DNA of 64,000 nt, taken from NCBI RefSeq assembly GCF_014932895.1, contig NZ_JACYOF010000002.1, positions 806,001 through 870,000 on the forward strand. Reading direction: 5' to 3'. This DNA comes from Bacillus thuringiensis (GTDB taxonomy: Bacteria; Bacillota; Bacilli; Bacillales; Bacillaceae_G). Numbering within the stretch: position 1 is the stretch's first letter; each line of letters starts with the position of its first letter. Shown piece by piece: positions 55,747 through 64,000 of the stretch. The position numbers and the translations under genes are program-made. The notes below the pieces were generated by a model. The model saw only the letters and a list, made by a program, of their open reading frames with translations, was not told the origin of the DNA and did no database searches.

Positions 55747-58614
55747 ATGACGAGGAAGAATACAACGACAAACCCTTGGGCCAAGTTCCACGGTCCGAAC
55801 CTTGGTTATGTTATTGAACAGTATGATCTTTACGTAACTGGAGCAGGTTCTGTTGATCCGGAATTACAAGAGCTTTTTGAAATTTTTGGAGCTCCTTCGT
55901 TTCAAGATGATGTCGTAACAGGGGACAACACAGCAACACATTTTTCTCCTCAAAACACAGGGAACATTGAAAAAATTCTTAAAGTCGTTCAACTTGTTGA
56001 ACAGATTCGTTCTTTCGGACATACGTTGGCTCATATCAATCCGATGGAAGATGCTGCAAATGGACAATCTCTTCTTGAGAAAGCAATGAACGAACTGAGC
56101 GATGCCGATTTGAAAGCGATTCCAGCTAAAACAGTATGGCAAGATGCACCAGAAGGTATTCACACTGCACTTGATGTAATTCATAGATTAAAAGACGTTT
56201 ATACAAAATCTTTAGCCTATGAATTTTCACATATACAAGATAGTGAAGAACGTGCGTGGTTGCATCAAATGGTGGAATCAAATTCACTGCGTCAACCATT
56301 ATCAAATAAAAAACGAACTGCTCTTTTAAAACGTTTAACAGCTGTTGAAGGTTTCGAGCAATTCTTGCATAAAACATTCGTTGGGCAAAAGCGTTTCTCT
56401 ATCGAGGGCGTTGATATGCTAGTACCTGTTCTAGATGAAATGGTCCTAGAAGGTGCTAAAAACGGCGTAGAAGATGTCATGATTGGTATGGCTCACCGCG
56501 GTCGTCTAAGCGTACTTGCTCACGTATTAGAAAAACCATATACTCACATGTTTGCTGAGTTCAAACATGCAAAAATAGAGGGCGCAGTGGCAAATGCTGG
56601 CTGGACTGGCGACGTGAAATACCATTTAGGTAGAGAACAAGTCGTTGGTAATGAAGAAGTTAGCACTCGTGTTACATTAGCAAATAACCCAAGTCATCTT
56701 GAGTTCGTTAATCCTGTTGTGGAAGGTTTCGCACGTGCAGCTCAAGAGAATCGTAAAAAATCTGGTCTTCCAGAGCAAGATACTTCAAAATCATTCGTAA
56801 TTTTAGTTCATGGTGATGCTGCCTTCCCTGGTCAAGGTATTGTATCTGAAACATTGAACTTAAGCAGATTGAATGCATATCAAACCGGCGGAACAATTCA
56901 CGTTATCGCAAACAATGCAGTCGGTTTTACGACTGATAGCTATGACTCTCGTTCTACGAAATATTCAAGTGACCTTGCAAAAGGATTTGATATTCCGATC
57001 GTTCACGTGAACGCTGATGATCCAGAAGCTTGTCTTGCTGCTGCTAACCTGGCGATTCAATATCGTACGATGTTCAAAAAAGACTTCTTAATCGACTTAA
57101 TCGGTTACCGTCGCTACGGTCATAACGAAATGGATGACCCAGCAGTTACGCAACCACAAGTGTACAAAAAAATTAAAAACCACCCAACTGTAAGAGCAAT
57201 TTATGCAGATCAATTACAAGCTGCTGGTGTTCTAAATGCAGATGAGGTTGAAACAATTACAGCGTTTATTCAAGAACAATTAAAATCTGATTATGCACAA
57301 GTACCACCAGCTGATACGAGTGCTGCAACAATTCACGTTAAAGTGCCAGATGTTGTTGCAAAAGGTATTCAGTCAATCGATACTGGTATTGAGCTTGACT
57401 CACTTCGTGCAATTAATGAAGGCTTATTATCTTGGCCTGAAGGATTTAACGTATATCCGAAAGTAAAGAAAATTCTTGAGCGCCGTAAAGATGCTCTTGA
57501 AGAGAACGGTAAAATTGAATGGGCACTTGCTGAATCATTAGCATTCGCTTCTATTTTACAAGAAGGTACGCCAATTCGTTTAACTGGTCAAGATTCACAG
57601 CGTGGTACATTTGCGCATCGTCATATCGTTTTACACGATACTGATACAAATGAAACATATTCACCATTACATCGCTTACCAAACATAAACGCTTCATTCT
57701 CTGTTCATAACAGTCCTTTATCTGAAGCTGCTGTTGTTGGTTATGAATATGGTTATAACGTATTCGCTCCAGAAACTCTTGTTATGTGGGAAGCGCAATA
57801 TGGTGACTTCTCAAATACTGCGCAAGCATTATTTGATCAATATGTTTCAGCAGGAAGAGCAAAATGGGGTCAAAAATCAGGTTTAGTTCTTCTATTACCA
57901 CATGGTTATGAAGGCCAAGGACCAGAGCATTCTAGTGCACGTCCTGAACGTTTCTTACAGTTAGCTGCTGAAAACAACTGGACAGTTGCAAACTTAACGA
58001 GCGCGGCACAATACTTCCATATCTTGCGTCGTCAAGCATCTATCTTAGGAACAGAAGCTGTTCGACCATTGGTACTTATGACGCCGAAAAGTTTATTACG
58101 TCACCCGCTTACGCTTTCAACTGCTAGTCAGTTAAGCGAAGGACGTTTCCAACCTGCTTTAGAACAAGAAAACCTTGGTACAAAACCAAATAAAGTAAAA
58201 CGTCTTGTTTTAAGTACAGGTAAAATGGCGATTGACTTGGCAGCGGAAATAGAATCTGGTAAACATGAGTACAACTTAGATGAAGTTCATGTCATTCGTA
58301 TTGAACAATTGTACCCATTCCCTGCTGAGAAAGTTCAATCTATTATTAAACGCTTTAAAAACTTAGAAGAAATTATTTGGGTTCAAGAAGAACCTCGTAA
58401 TATGGGCGCATGGCATTACATGGCTCCAATTCTATTCGAGCTAGCTGGAGATAAAGTGAAAACAGGTTATATTGGACGCCCGGATCGTTCTAGCCCATCT
58501 GGTGGCGATCCATTCGCTCACAAAGCTGAGCAAGAATTAATTGTTGCTCACGCTTTAGATGTAAAGTATAACTTCCGTCAAGATAAACAAGAAATTGAAG
58601 TTTACAGCAATTAA
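55747..58614 (+). CDS. odhA: 2-oxoglutarate dehydrogenase E1
   Basis: 955 aa thiamine-diphosphate enzyme of the TCA cycle that decarboxylates 2-oxoglutarate and passes succinyl to E2. The ThDP site shows [10 protein letters not shown] and [26 protein letters not shown] and [12 protein letters not shown] are E1o hallmarks. The ATG of [14 protein letters not shown] has GGGAGG ten bases upstream; a longer frame from 55666 lacks a site. It is followed by odhB; the E3 subunit is not in the window, as usual in Bacillus. Confidence 0.96.
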   Translation: MTRKNTTTNPWAKFHGPNLGYVIEQYDLYVTGAGSVDPELQELFEIFGAPSFQDDVVTGDNTATHFSPQNTGNIEKILKVVQLVEQIRSFGHTLAHINPMEDAANGQSLLEKAMNELSDADLKAIPAKTVWQDAPEGIHTALDVIHRLKDVYTKSLAYEFSHIQDSEERAWLHQMVESNSLRQPLSNKKRTALLKRLTAVEGFEQFLHKTFVGQKRFSIEGVDMLVPVLDEMVLEGAKNGVEDVMIGMAHRGRLSVLAHVLEKPYTHMFAEFKHAKIEGAVANAGWTGDVKYHLGREQVVGNEEVSTRVTLANNPSHLEFVNPVVEGFARAAQENRKKSGLPEQDTSKSFVILVHGDAAFPGQGIVSETLNLSRLNAYQTGGTIHVIANNAVGFTTDSYDSRSTKYSSDLAKGFDIPIVHVNADDPEACLAAANLAIQYRTMFKKDFLIDLIGYRRYGHNEMDDPAVTQPQVYKKIKNHPTVRAIYADQLQAAGVLNADEVETITAFIQEQLKSDYAQVPPADTSAATIHVKVPDVVAKGIQSIDTGIELDSLRAINEGLLSWPEGFNVYPKVKKILERRKDALEENGKIEWALAESLAFASILQEGTPIRLTGQDSQRGTFAHRHIVLHDTDTNETYSPLHRLPNINASFSVHNSPLSEAAVVGYEYGYNVFAPETLVMWEAQYGDFSNTAQALFDQYVSAGRAKWGQKSGLVLLLPHGYEGQGPEHSSARPERFLQLAAENNWTVANLTSAAQYFHILRRQASILGTEAVRPLVLMTPKSLLRHPLTLSTASQLSEGRFQPALEQENLGTKPNKVKRLVLSTGKMAIDLAAEIESGKHEYNLDEVHVIRIEQLYPFPAEKVQSIIKRFKNLEEIIWVQEEPRNMGAWHYMAPILFELAGDKVKTGYIGRPDRSSPSGGDPFAHKAEQELIVAHALDVKYNFRQDKQEIEVYSN

Positions 58615-58634
58615 AACATGCAGTTTCTAGCTTG

Positions 58635-58659
58635 CCTTGGGCAGAATATCTGCCCAAGG
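58635..58659 (+). repeat. perfect hairpin between odhA and odhB
   Basis: CCTTGGGCAGA, loop ATA, TCTGCCCAAGG: an 11-bp GC-rich stem, 20 bases after the odhA stop. No T-run follows, so it is more likely an RNA-stability or processing element than a terminator. Confidence 0.7.
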
Positions 58660-58738
58660 TCAGGCTAACAAATGGAGATTACCGAAATTAAAAGAAGAAA
58701 AAACACACCGTTAGGCAAATAAGGGGAGGACATTTAAA

Positions 58739-59998
58739 ATGATCGAAATTAAAGTACCTGAGCTTGCAGAATCTATTACCGAAGGAACTATTTCACAATG
58801 GCTTATCAACGTAGGCGACAAAGTTGAGAAAGGTGGCAGCGTTGTTGAGCTTGAAACTGATAAAGTCAATGTAGAAATCATTGCAGAAGATTCAGGTATT
58901 GTATCGAAATTACTAGGCGAACCTGGGGATACAGTTGAAGTTGGCGCAACTATCGCAATTTTAGATGCTAATGGCACACCAGTTGCAGTAAGTACACCTG
59001 CTCCAGCTACTGAGCAACCAAAACAAGAAACAACTGAAGCACCGAAAGCTGCGGCTCAAAATGCTGAACAAGCTACGACTCTACAAGGTTTACCAAATAC
59101 GAACCGTCCTATCGCATCACCAGCTGCTAGAAAAATGGCTCGTGAATTAGGAATCGACTTAAACGACGTACGTAGCACAGATCCACTTGGACGTGTGAGA
59201 CCACACGATGTACAAGCTCATGCTGCAGCACCAAAAGAAGCACCTGCTGCTCCAAAAAGTCCAGCTCCTGCTCCAGCTGTAAAAACTGAATTCGAAAAAC
59301 CAGTTGAGCGCGTGAAAATGTCCCGCCGCCGTCAAACAATTGCAAAACGTCTTGTAGAAGTTCAACAAACGTCTGCAATGTTAACAACATTTAACGAAGT
59401 TGATATGACTGCAATCATGGAATTACGTAAAGAGCGCAAAGATGCTTTCGAGAAAAAACATGATGTACGTCTTGGCTTTATGTCATTCTTCACAAAAGCA
59501 GTTGTTGCAGCATTAAAACAATTCCCATTATTAAATGCTGAAATTCAAGGCGACGAGCTTATCATTAAAAAATTCTATGATATCGGTATTGCAGTAGCAG
59601 CTCCAGATGGATTAGTTGTTCCAGTTGTACGCGATGCGAACCAATTAAACTTCGCTGAAATCGAAAGCGAGATTCGTGAATTAGGTAAAAAAGCACGCGA
59701 TAACAAACTTTCATTAAAAGAACTACAAGGTGGTACATTTACAATTACAAACGGTGGTGTATTCGGTTCTCTAATGTCAACACCAATCCTAAATAGCCCT
59801 CAAGTTGGTATTTTAGGTATGCACAAAATCCAAGTACGTCCAGTTGCAATTGATAACGAGCGTATGGAAAACCGTCCAATGATGTACATTGCTTTATCTT
59901 ACGATCACCGTATTGTTGATGGTAAAGAAGCAGTTAGCTTCCTTGTTGCTGTTAAAGATATGCTTGAAGATCCAAAATCATTATTATTAGAAGGTTGA
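58739..59998 (+). CDS. odhB: dihydrolipoyl succinyltransferase (E2o)
   Basis: 419 aa core of the 2-oxoglutarate dehydrogenase complex. The lipoyl domain (1-76) has [11 protein letters not shown] with the lipoylated Lys near residue 42. An Ala/Pro-rich linker, the E1/E3-binding domain ([18 protein letters not shown]) and a second linker lead to the catalytic domain with [13 protein letters not shown] carrying the active His. GGGGAGG lies ten bases before the ATG. It lies 124 bp after odhA, with a hairpin between. Confidence 0.96.
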   Translation: MIEIKVPELAESITEGTISQWLINVGDKVEKGGSVVELETDKVNVEIIAEDSGIVSKLLGEPGDTVEVGATIAILDANGTPVAVSTPAPATEQPKQETTEAPKAAAQNAEQATTLQGLPNTNRPIASPAARKMARELGIDLNDVRSTDPLGRVRPHDVQAHAAAPKEAPAAPKSPAPAPAVKTEFEKPVERVKMSRRRQTIAKRLVEVQQTSAMLTTFNEVDMTAIMELRKERKDAFEKKHDVRLGFMSFFTKAVVAALKQFPLLNAEIQGDELIIKKFYDIGIAVAAPDGLVVPVVRDANQLNFAEIESEIRELGKKARDNKLSLKELQGGTFTITNGGVFGSLMSTPILNSPQVGILGMHKIQVRPVAIDNERMENRPMMYIALSYDHRIVDGKEAVSFLVAVKDMLEDPKSLLLEG

Positions 59999-60019
59999 TA
60001 GATTAAAAATCTATTGCAG

Positions 60020-60050
60020 GCTGTAGAATAAATTATTCTACAGCTTTTTT
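60020..60050 (+). terminator. terminator after odhB
   Basis: GCTGTAGAATAA and TTATTCTACAGC form a 12-bp stem, followed by seven T. Confidence 0.88.
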
Positions 60051-60058
60051 TATTACGT

Positions 60059-60088
60059 TCATACAGGACAAATCGCATGACATAGACT
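60059..60088 (+). promoter_or_regulatory. sigma-E-like promoter of the TOMM operon
   Basis: TCATACA, 15 bases, CATAGACT. The sporulation sigma-E consensus is KMATATT, 14-15 bases, CATACANT. It ends 35 bp before the first TOMM gene. The match is good but based on the eye only. Confidence 0.45.
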
Positions 60089-60122
60089 AATAATGTATGC
60101 CTAAAACATAAGGAGGATTAAA

Positions 60123-62042
60123 ATGAGTAACCTTCCAGCTCATGCAAAACTGAAAGCAAATAAGGATACTTTCTTCCTCCCCGATTCAAACGGGGGTGTC
60201 TATTTTCGAAATAACGCCAGTTCATTCCGCATGGACGGTGATGGAATTTATGACTGGATTGAAAAATTAATGCCAATGTTTAACGGTACCTATTCTTTAG
60301 CAGAAATAACCGATGGTCTCCCTCTCCCCTATCAAAATCGTGTATTGGAAATTGGAGAGATTTTATATGAAAATGGTTTCGTTCGTGATATAAGTCAAGA
60401 TGCTCCTCATGAATTAAACAGTGCATTACTTGACAGATATGCTTCACAAATTGAGTTTTTAGAAGCTGATTCTCATTCAGGCGCTTTAAAATTCGAAACG
60501 TACCGTGCGGCAAATGTCCTTATAATTGGTTCCGGAGATATGCTTACTTCTTTGGTTTCTTCTTTACTAGAATCCGGATTACCTACATTTCATTACCTTG
60601 TGACAGATTATGCAGAAACAAATTACGATCGAATTCATGAGATAATCGAACGTGCATATAAAATTGATGACAATGTACTTATTCAGGAAATAGATGCCAC
60701 AATTGATCGATCTTTACATGAAGTATTCGAACCTTTCGACTGGATTTTGTACGTTTCTCAAAATGAAGATATTGAAAGTTTACGAGCAGTTCACACGATT
60801 TGTAGAGAAGTTGGGAAGAACTTCATACCGGCTATTTGTTTATCAAATTTCGGTTTGGCTGGTCCTGTCGTAACAGTTGATCGTGAAGAATGCTGGGAAT
60901 CTGCATGGCATCGGCTACATGAAACTACTTTACAAAATAAAAATCCACAAGCGACGTTTTCACCAATTACAAGTGCAATGTTAGCAAATATAATCGTTTT
61001 TGAATTATTTAAACATGTTGCTGATGATTCCTATCGAGAAAAGGAACCACAAGTTTTTTTATTAAACTGTGAAACACTCGAAGGGACATGGCACCCTTTT
61101 ATAAAACATCCTCTTGCAACTGACGAAAGTTTTACAATTGATACAGTAGAAAATCTTTCCGAAAAACTTGAGCATCGGTCCAACCAACATACTTCAACTG
61201 AATTATTCCGTTTTTTCGACTCATTAACTTCTAAAGAAGCTGGTATATTCCATGTGTGGGATGAACAAGATTTATATCAATTACCTTTATCACAATGCAA
61301 TATTCAAGTAGCTACTCCACTATCAGATGGCCCTGCTTCCCTCCTACCTCTTATGACTTACGGCGGATTGACACATAATGAAGCACGACGCGAAGCTGGT
61401 TTAGCAGGAATTGAAACATATGTATCAGAAATCATTCACCGCCTTATTCCTGAACATAACGATATCGGTATCGGTGCTGGAGAAACGATGACTGAAGGGG
61501 TATACCGGGCGCTACAACAACATTTAAACAATAAACTGTATGAGCGGCAGTCACATGCGCTAGAAGAACTTACAACGATTGACTTAACTGACATTCATGA
61601 CAAACATTGTAGGTTTTATTACGATGCCCTCTCTACAATTCATGAAACACCTAAAATAACAATGAGTGAAGAGATTCTCAGTTTCCCTGTCGTTTGGGTC
61701 GGTGTAAATGATAGATGGTATGGCGCATCTAATATCAATATGACGTTAGCTTTACGAAACGCACTACAACTATCACTTCTTCACATTCAAAATGAAGAGA
61801 CTCCTTACAGAGCTAATATTTTGCCTGACTCATCTATTATTTTATATGACACTGATTCTTTTAGAGTGGAAATACAAGCGGAAGAAGCAAGTCCAGGTGT
61901 GCAATCTTTACAGCTTGCCCTGCAACAGTTAGCAGAACATAATTTCTATCCATTCGTGTTTGATTTAGCGATTGAATCATTTTTGAAAGAAAACTTAGAT
62001 GGTGTGTATGGGGTATTAATTGCAAAGGAGGACGGTCTATGA
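60123..62042 (+). CDS. TOMM maturation protein: RRE, ThiF/E1-like and degenerate YcaO regions
   Basis: 639 aa, recognisable as the TIGR03693-type putative thiazole-containing bacteriocin maturation protein of the heterocycloanthracin locus. Residues about 10-95 look like an RRE (leader-peptide-binding winged helix: FFLPDSNGGVYFRN, FNGTYSLAEITDGL, LYENGFVRDI). Residues about 125-330 are ThiF/E1-like (NVLIIGSGDMLTSLVSSLLE). Residues about 400-560 align by eye with the three YcaO motif segments of the next protein but lack the ATP-site acidic residues. It probably presents the precursor leader to the cyclodehydratase. AAGGAGG lies seven bases before the ATG; its end overlaps the next gene by four bases. 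Confidence 0.82.
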   Translation: MSNLPAHAKLKANKDTFFLPDSNGGVYFRNNASSFRMDGDGIYDWIEKLMPMFNGTYSLAEITDGLPLPYQNRVLEIGEILYENGFVRDISQDAPHELNSALLDRYASQIEFLEADSHSGALKFETYRAANVLIIGSGDMLTSLVSSLLESGLPTFHYLVTDYAETNYDRIHEIIERAYKIDDNVLIQEIDATIDRSLHEVFEPFDWILYVSQNEDIESLRAVHTICREVGKNFIPAICLSNFGLAGPVVTVDREECWESAWHRLHETTLQNKNPQATFSPITSAMLANIIVFELFKHVADDSYREKEPQVFLLNCETLEGTWHPFIKHPLATDESFTIDTVENLSEKLEHRSNQHTSTELFRFFDSLTSKEAGIFHVWDEQDLYQLPLSQCNIQVATPLSDGPASLLPLMTYGGLTHNEARREAGLAGIETYVSEIIHRLIPEHNDIGIGAGETMTEGVYRALQQHLNNKLYERQSHALEELTTIDLTDIHDKHCRFYYDALSTIHETPKITMSEEILSFPVVWVGVNDRWYGASNINMTLALRNALQLSLLHIQNEETPYRANILPDSSIILYDTDSFRVEIQAEEASPGVQSLQLALQQLAEHNFYPFVFDLAIESFLKENLDGVYGVLIAKEDGL

Positions 62043-63988
62043 CTCAAAATATATTGCTTATAGGAGACGGCCTACTTGCAGACTATGTACATGATCAATT
62101 GTGCAAACAATATTCCATCATTCGCCAACATACTATTACAGAAGATCTCCCTGAAAATATTCACCTCGCTCTCGTATTACATGACGGCTCTCCTTCTACT
62201 ATTCATCATGATGCTGAGCTTATCTTTCGTTCCAATCATATTCCGTGGTTACGCGGTTTTACTTCATTTGGTGAAGGTATTATCGGCCCTTATATTCATT
62301 CACTTACAACTGGCTGTTCCCACTGCTCTGATGGACGCCGTTTTATCGCTGGCTTTGATCAACAAGAAATGTGGGAATTACAGCGAAAATATACGTTAAA
62401 AGCAAATAACGTGACGAGGCGTGATGTACGCGCCACCCAAAATGGCATGTTACAAATGTGTCATCTTATTTGTGCAGAAACAGAGAAGATAGTAACTCAT
62501 AACCATTCTTCTTTAGAAAATGAACTTATTTTACTAAACTTACAAACGTTACAATGTACTCGGCACTCTTTTCTTCCAGATCCTCTCTGTCCTGTATGTA
62601 GTAATTTACCTGATGATACGGCGGATGCGGCAGAGCTTTCTTTACAACCGAGCTTAAAAACAAGTACTGAAACGTATCGCTGCCGTTCCATTCATGAGTT
62701 AAACACATTTTTAACGAGGGACTATTTAGATTATCGAGCTGGTATTTTGAACGGAAAAATGCAGCATTCTTTATTACCATTTGCTGACGTCATTATGAAC
62801 ATGCCGTTAATGTTCGGAAATGAAGGGGTTGCGGGACGAACTCATTCATTTGCAATAAGTGAAGCAACTGCTATTCTAGAAGGTTTAGAGCGATATTGCG
62901 GTATGTCACCTCGCGGAAAAAAAACGAATGTGCATGGCAGTTTTCATGATTTAGAAGATCATGCACTGAATCCTCTCACACTTGGTGTCCATACAAATGA
63001 ACATTACAATCGTGACAGTTTTCCATTTAAGCCGTTTGATCCTGATTATGAGCAAAACTGGGTATGGGGCTATTCTTTATCACAAAATAGGCCACTTTTA
63101 GTTCCTGAATCGATCGCTTATTATAGCCTCGGTCATCGAGATGCTTTCGTGTATGAAACATCAAATGGATGTGCGATTGGTGGTAGTTTAGAAGAAGCAA
63201 TTTTTCACGGCATTTTAGAAATTGTAGAGCGTGACGCCTTTTTACTCACTTGGTATACGGAATTACCTCTTTCACGTCTTGATCTTAGTTCAGCAAATGA
63301 TACGGAATTACAATTAATGATCCAGCGGTTACACACGATTACCGGGTATGAATTACACGCTTTTAATGCGACGATGGAACACGGTATCCCGAGCTTATGG
63401 GTAATTGCAAAAAATACGCGCGAAAACGGAATGAACGTTGTTTGTGCAGGAGGCGCTCATTTAGACCCGATCCGAGCTCTAAAGAGTGCAATTCACGAAA
63501 TAGCCGGCATGTTACTTATAACAGACGATGAGCTTGAACAAAAAAGAGAGCACTATGAAAACTGCTTACAAGATCCTTATCTAGTTAGGCAAATGGGAGA
63601 CCATAGTATGTTGTACGGATTGAAAGAAGCAGAAGAACGTCTTCACTTCCTTTTACGTGACGATGCTCCAGTGCAAACGTTCCAAGAAATGAACTTATTA
63701 CAATCATTTGATATGGACTTAACATCCGATCTTCATCAACTTTTAAACCGACTACATCAATCTGGACTTGAAGTAATCGTTGTAGATCAAACCGTTCCCC
63801 TTATAGAAAAGAACGGGTTACATTGTGTAAAAGTCATTATTCCAGGCATGCTACCGATGACATTCGGTCACCATCTCACTCGAGTTACGGGACTAAATCG
63901 AGTGTATACTGTACCGATGACACTTGGATATAGGGCTGAACCTTTAACGAATGAACAATTAAATCCACATCCACACCCGTTTCCATAG
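62039..63988 (+). CDS. TOMM cyclodehydratase: E1-like domain fused to YcaO (SagD type)
   Basis: 649 aa. It installs thiazolines/oxazolines on Cys/Ser/Thr of a precursor peptide, using ATP. The N-terminal part (about 1-210) is the E1-like cyclodehydratase domain, with paired CSHC (residue ~93) and CPVC (~184) for structural zinc. The YcaO domain has ATP-site segments EATAILEGLERYC (~276), EEAIFHGILEIVERDAF (~384) and DPIRALKSAIHEIAG (~475). It ends NPHPHPFP, the Pro-rich C-terminus typical of TOMM YcaO enzymes. Its ATG overlaps the upstream stop as ATGA. The precursor gene is not in the window. Confidence 0.9.
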   Translation: MTQNILLIGDGLLADYVHDQLCKQYSIIRQHTITEDLPENIHLALVLHDGSPSTIHHDAELIFRSNHIPWLRGFTSFGEGIIGPYIHSLTTGCSHCSDGRRFIAGFDQQEMWELQRKYTLKANNVTRRDVRATQNGMLQMCHLICAETEKIVTHNHSSLENELILLNLQTLQCTRHSFLPDPLCPVCSNLPDDTADAAELSLQPSLKTSTETYRCRSIHELNTFLTRDYLDYRAGILNGKMQHSLLPFADVIMNMPLMFGNEGVAGRTHSFAISEATAILEGLERYCGMSPRGKKTNVHGSFHDLEDHALNPLTLGVHTNEHYNRDSFPFKPFDPDYEQNWVWGYSLSQNRPLLVPESIAYYSLGHRDAFVYETSNGCAIGGSLEEAIFHGILEIVERDAFLLTWYTELPLSRLDLSSANDTELQLMIQRLHTITGYELHAFNATMEHGIPSLWVIAKNTRENGMNVVCAGGAHLDPIRALKSAIHEIAGMLLITDDELEQKREHYENCLQDPYLVRQMGDHSMLYGLKEAEERLHFLLRDDAPVQTFQEMNLLQSFDMDLTSDLHQLLNRLHQSGLEVIVVDQTVPLIEKNGLHCVKVIIPGMLPMTFGHHLTRVTGLNRVYTVPMTLGYRAEPLTNEQLNPHPHPFP

Positions 63989-63989
63989 T

Positions 63990-64000
63990 AAAGGAGGGAT
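63990..64000 (+). other. ribosome binding site of the next TOMM gene, cut by window edge
   Basis: AAAGGAGG lies at 63991-63998, just after the cyclodehydratase stop. It implies a third operon gene beyond the edge; a SagB-type dehydrogenase is the expected product from known heterocycloanthracin loci, which is inference. Confidence 0.7.

Overview
The window is AT-rich Firmicute chromosome and matches the Bacillus cereus group (cereus/anthracis/thuringiensis). The evidence is the immune inhibitor A protease beside sinI-sinR and a sipW-tasA-calY matrix cluster, a class IV PHA operon with phaR and phaQ, spore protein genes, and a heterocycloanthracin-type thiazole peptide locus next to odhAB. Nearly all genes look like ordinary chromosomal core genes. 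The disturbed parts are the stretch after tRNA-Val (50.7-51.2 kb) and 53.5-54.0 kb, which hold gene remnants.

Layout. 0-5.4 kb (minus): phosphonate operon phnS-T-permease-phnX-phnW, for uptake of 2-aminoethylphosphonate and its conversion to acetaldehyde and phosphate; phnW runs off the left edge. 5.6-8.9 kb: a small unknown gene, a DUF3905-like gene, a TrkH/KtrB potassium channel and an FAD oxidoreductase. 8.9-13.3 kb: PHA locus, phaC-phaB-phaR leftward and phaQ-phaP-phaJ rightward. 13.4-18.3 kb: an alpha/beta SASP, a second KtrB, a TerC-family protein behind a yybP-ykoY manganese riboswitch, a formate/nitrite channel behind a Rex-type operator, a small cREC protein and a prepilin peptidase.

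18.3-29.5 kb is an organic-acid region: lutABC with lutR (LutR box and cre in front of lutA), a lipoprotein/response regulator/kinase operon, and a CdaR-like regulator followed by glcD-glcF. 29.9-36 kb: a secreted CAP-domain protein, DUF1648 protein, RluA-type pseudouridine synthase, unknown protein, MMPL transporter and PAP2 phosphatase. 36-39.8 kb: potABCD polyamine importer. 40-49.5 kb: aldehyde dehydrogenase, inhA, sinI-sinR, calY, a DUF4047 coiled-coil protein, tasA, sipW and dacF. Three 16-bp GTTC-N8-GAAC palindromes precede sipW, the DUF4047 gene and calY, which suggests a SinR regulon of three transcription units.

49.6-55 kb: two small unknown genes, tRNA-Val(GAC), an ATPase remnant, natAB, a frameshifted small gene fused to an SDR remnant, and a small XRE-plus-membrane-protein cluster. 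55.7-60 kb: odhA-odhB. 60.1-64 kb: the first two genes of a TOMM (thiazole/oxazole peptide) operon; a ribosome binding site at the right edge announces a third. The most interesting observation is that the first TOMM protein appears to carry an RRE domain, a ThiF/E1-like domain and a degenerate YcaO copy that has lost the ATP-binding glutamates kept by the YcaO enzyme encoded next to it.
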